From Pseudomonadota bacterium (lineage in GTDB: Bacteria; Pseudomonadota; Alphaproteobacteria; Micropepsales; Micropepsaceae), in contig JAKAVI010000205.1 of assembly GCA_021817355.1 (NCBI GenBank), forward strand, positions 1-25,354: a stretch of 25,354 bases of DNA. The letters run 5' to 3'. Both the position numbers and the translations under genes were made by a program. This document shows, one piece after another, positions 24,140 through 25,354 of the stretch. Position 1 is the stretch's first letter. Each line of letters starts with the position of its first letter. Below the pieces are notes generated by a model. The model was not told where the DNA came from. It ran no database searches and worked only from the letters and a program-made list of their open reading frames with translations.

Positions 24140-25075
24140 ATGAGATCGACTAGTGCAATTCCAATTCTGATTTTCACGGTAATTTGCGCGGTGGGGTTAA
24201 GTATCGCTTACTCGTCCTTTGCAACGTCGGATTATCAGGCCAGCCTTGGAATCGCGGTCGGGACAGTCGTCATTGCGACGGTTCTCGCGAATGCGGTCAA
24301 GATTGCAGACCAATGGGAGAGAACGATCGTTTTGCGGCTGGGTCGGTTTCTATCTATGAAGGGTCCAGGACTTTTTTTCATCGTTCCGATTATCGATACG
24401 GTTCCCTACTGGATCGATATCCGTGTGATCACGAGTACCTTTAAGGCCGAAAAGACACTCACCAAAGACACCGTTCCCGTTGATGTAGATGCGGTATTGT
24501 TCTGGAAGGTTTTAGATCCCAAGAAGGCGGCGCTTGATGTCGCGGACTATCAGGCCGCCATCAGTTGGGCCGCTCAGACAGCTTTGCGGGACGTCATCGG
24601 CAAGACAATGCTTTCGGACATGCTCGAAGGCCGGGAGAGAATTAGTAATGAGCTCCGCAAGATCATCGACGAGCGGACCGAGCCTTGGGGTATCAATGTC
24701 ATTTCGGTGGAAATTAAGGATGTCCTCATTCCTCCGGGCCTGGAGGATGCGATGTCGATGCAGGCACAAGCCGAACGGGAGCGGCAAGCCAGAGTCATTC
24801 TGGGAGATTCTGAACGTCAGATCGCCGAAAAATTCGAACAAGCGGCCAAAAGCTACGCCAATAATCCAACCGCACTGCACTTAAGGGCCATGAACATGCT
24901 CTATGAAGGCTTGAAGGAAAATTCGACCATCGTGCTAGTTCCCAGTACTGCAGTGGATACGATGCAACTGGGTGGCCTTGCCGGCATAACTGCGATGGCG
25001 ACGGAGATGCGTAACAAGGGGACTGACCGCATACCCGCGAGCCCAGTCGTCACGGACAGCGGCAATACTGCATAA
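24140..25075 (+). CDS. slipin (SPFH/stomatin-family membrane protein)
   Basis: A 311-residue protein with two N-terminal hydrophobic segments (about 7-27 and 35-53) followed by the SPFH/band-7 domain. That domain starts at QWERTIVLRLGRF and includes KGPGLFFIVPIID, ALRDVIGKTMLSDML and the ERTEPWGINVISVEIKDVLIPPGLEDAM segment. A helical region (QAQAERERQARVILGDSERQ) and a conserved LRAMNMLYEGL tail complete it. Slipins form oligomeric membrane scaffolds. The usual partner gene, nfeD, is not seen here; a transposase follows 85 bp downstream. A purine-rich GAGGAA lies 6 nt before the ATG. A perfect FNR/FixK box lies about 290 bp upstream. Confidence 0.92.
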   Translation: MRSTSAIPILIFTVICAVGLSIAYSSFATSDYQASLGIAVGTVVIATVLANAVKIADQWERTIVLRLGRFLSMKGPGLFFIVPIIDTVPYWIDIRVITSTFKAEKTLTKDTVPVDVDAVLFWKVLDPKKAALDVADYQAAISWAAQTALRDVIGKTMLSDMLEGRERISNELRKIIDERTEPWGINVISVEIKDVLIPPGLEDAMSMQAQAERERQARVILGDSERQIAEKFEQAAKSYANNPTALHLRAMNMLYEGLKENSTIVLVPSTAVDTMQLGGLAGITAMATEMRNKGTDRIPASPVVTDSGNTA

Positions 25076-25160
25076 GAGCGATCTCAGCCCATGGGATGAT
25101 TTTGTCGGGATAAATAGGACCATCCTCTTGTAAGGCATTGTCAGGAAATAAGGTAGTCAA

Positions 25161-25354
25161 TCAACGTCTGGGCTGACGGACGTTGGGAGCAATCGTGTAG
25201 TTCCACTCGCCGTGGAAGTCGTGAGGGAATATATTGACGGTGGCGAGTTGGTCGTCGGAAACGCGCAGGCCTTTGGGGTAGGTGTTTTCGTCAAGCTCGG
25301 CTCGCACCGTAAGCCCCGCCGCAGTGGTGGTGGCGGCAATGAGCTGAACAATCG
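25161..25354 (-). mobile_element. ISAzo13-type transposase, C-terminal fragment (continues past window)
   Basis: The minus strand reads, from the window edge to a TGA at 25163-25161, TAAGLTVRAELDENTYPKG...VSDDQLATVNIFPHDFHGEWNYTIAP. The AELD-NTYPKG-hVSD and FHGEWNYTI elements are the hallmark C-terminus of ISAzo13-family DDE transposases. The 5' part is outside the window, so completeness cannot be judged. The IS end should lie between slipin and this stop (25076-25160), but I could not identify a terminal repeat without the other end. Confidence 0.75.

Noticed and set aside
25162..25185. CAACGTC/GACGTTG inverted repeat as a terminator or IS end
   Set aside because: It lies at the transposase stop codon with no T-run; without the other IS end it cannot be called a terminal repeat.
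1..25354. CRISPR arrays, tRNA or rRNA genes
   Set aside because: No regularly spaced repeats, tRNA-like arms or rRNA segments were seen in the intergenic regions.

Overview
The window looks like a chromosomal stretch from an alphaproteobacterium. The protein families, the moderately high GC content and the FNR/FixK-like boxes all point that way, but genus and species cannot be fixed from the sequence. Nearly all of it is coding. There are two functional halves, joined near 7.2-8.6 kb at a broken ABC-transporter gene, and the start of an insertion sequence lies at the right edge.

Left half (1-7.2 kb): a trans-4-hydroxy-L-proline catabolic cluster. A D-amino-acid-dehydrogenase-like flavoprotein (minus strand, cut by the window start) diverges from a plus-strand run. 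That run encodes a DapA-family pyrroline-4-hydroxy-2-carboxylate deaminase, a two-cysteine 4-hydroxyproline 2-epimerase, a GntR/FCD repressor and a Xaa-Pro peptidase (M24). Converging on it with a 6-bp gap is an exported (Tat) GH127 beta-L-arabinofuranosidase. GH127 enzymes remove arabinose attached to hydroxyproline in plant extensins, so the group reads as a pathway for stripping and eating plant hydroxyproline-rich glycoproteins. The divergent promoter holds a clear candidate operator.

Middle (7.4-12.8 kb): an HlyD-type membrane fusion protein is followed by the remnant of its ABC ATPase, which has a stop codon inside the Walker A motif. Next comes a tight three-gene operon: a beta-CASP metallo-beta-lactamase RNase, a type-2 thymidine/AMP phosphorylase (DeoA family) and a divergent PRPP synthetase. 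This trio looks like an RNA-to-nucleotide salvage route.

Right half (13.4-23.3 kb, minus strand): an 11-gene operon for a cytoplasmic group 3b [NiFe] hydrogenase. Its order is beta (two 4Fe-4S), a stand-alone cyclic-nucleotide-binding-like protein, gamma (FAD/NAD(P)), delta (small), alpha (large), maturation protease, HypA, HypF, HypC, HypD, HypE. Most genes overlap by 1-11 nt. HypA lacks its zinc-finger half, and no hypB is present in the window. Beyond an ~800-bp gene-poor divergent region lies a slipin (SPFH) gene, then the 3' end of an ISAzo13-type transposase.

FNR/FixK-like dyads, one of them a perfect TTGAT-N4-ATCAA, sit upstream of hlyD, the hydrogenase operon and the slipin gene. Three of the four have -10-like hexamers at class II spacing, which suggests the middle and right segments belong to a low-oxygen regulon. 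All functional calls come from motif recognition by eye; no database search was run.
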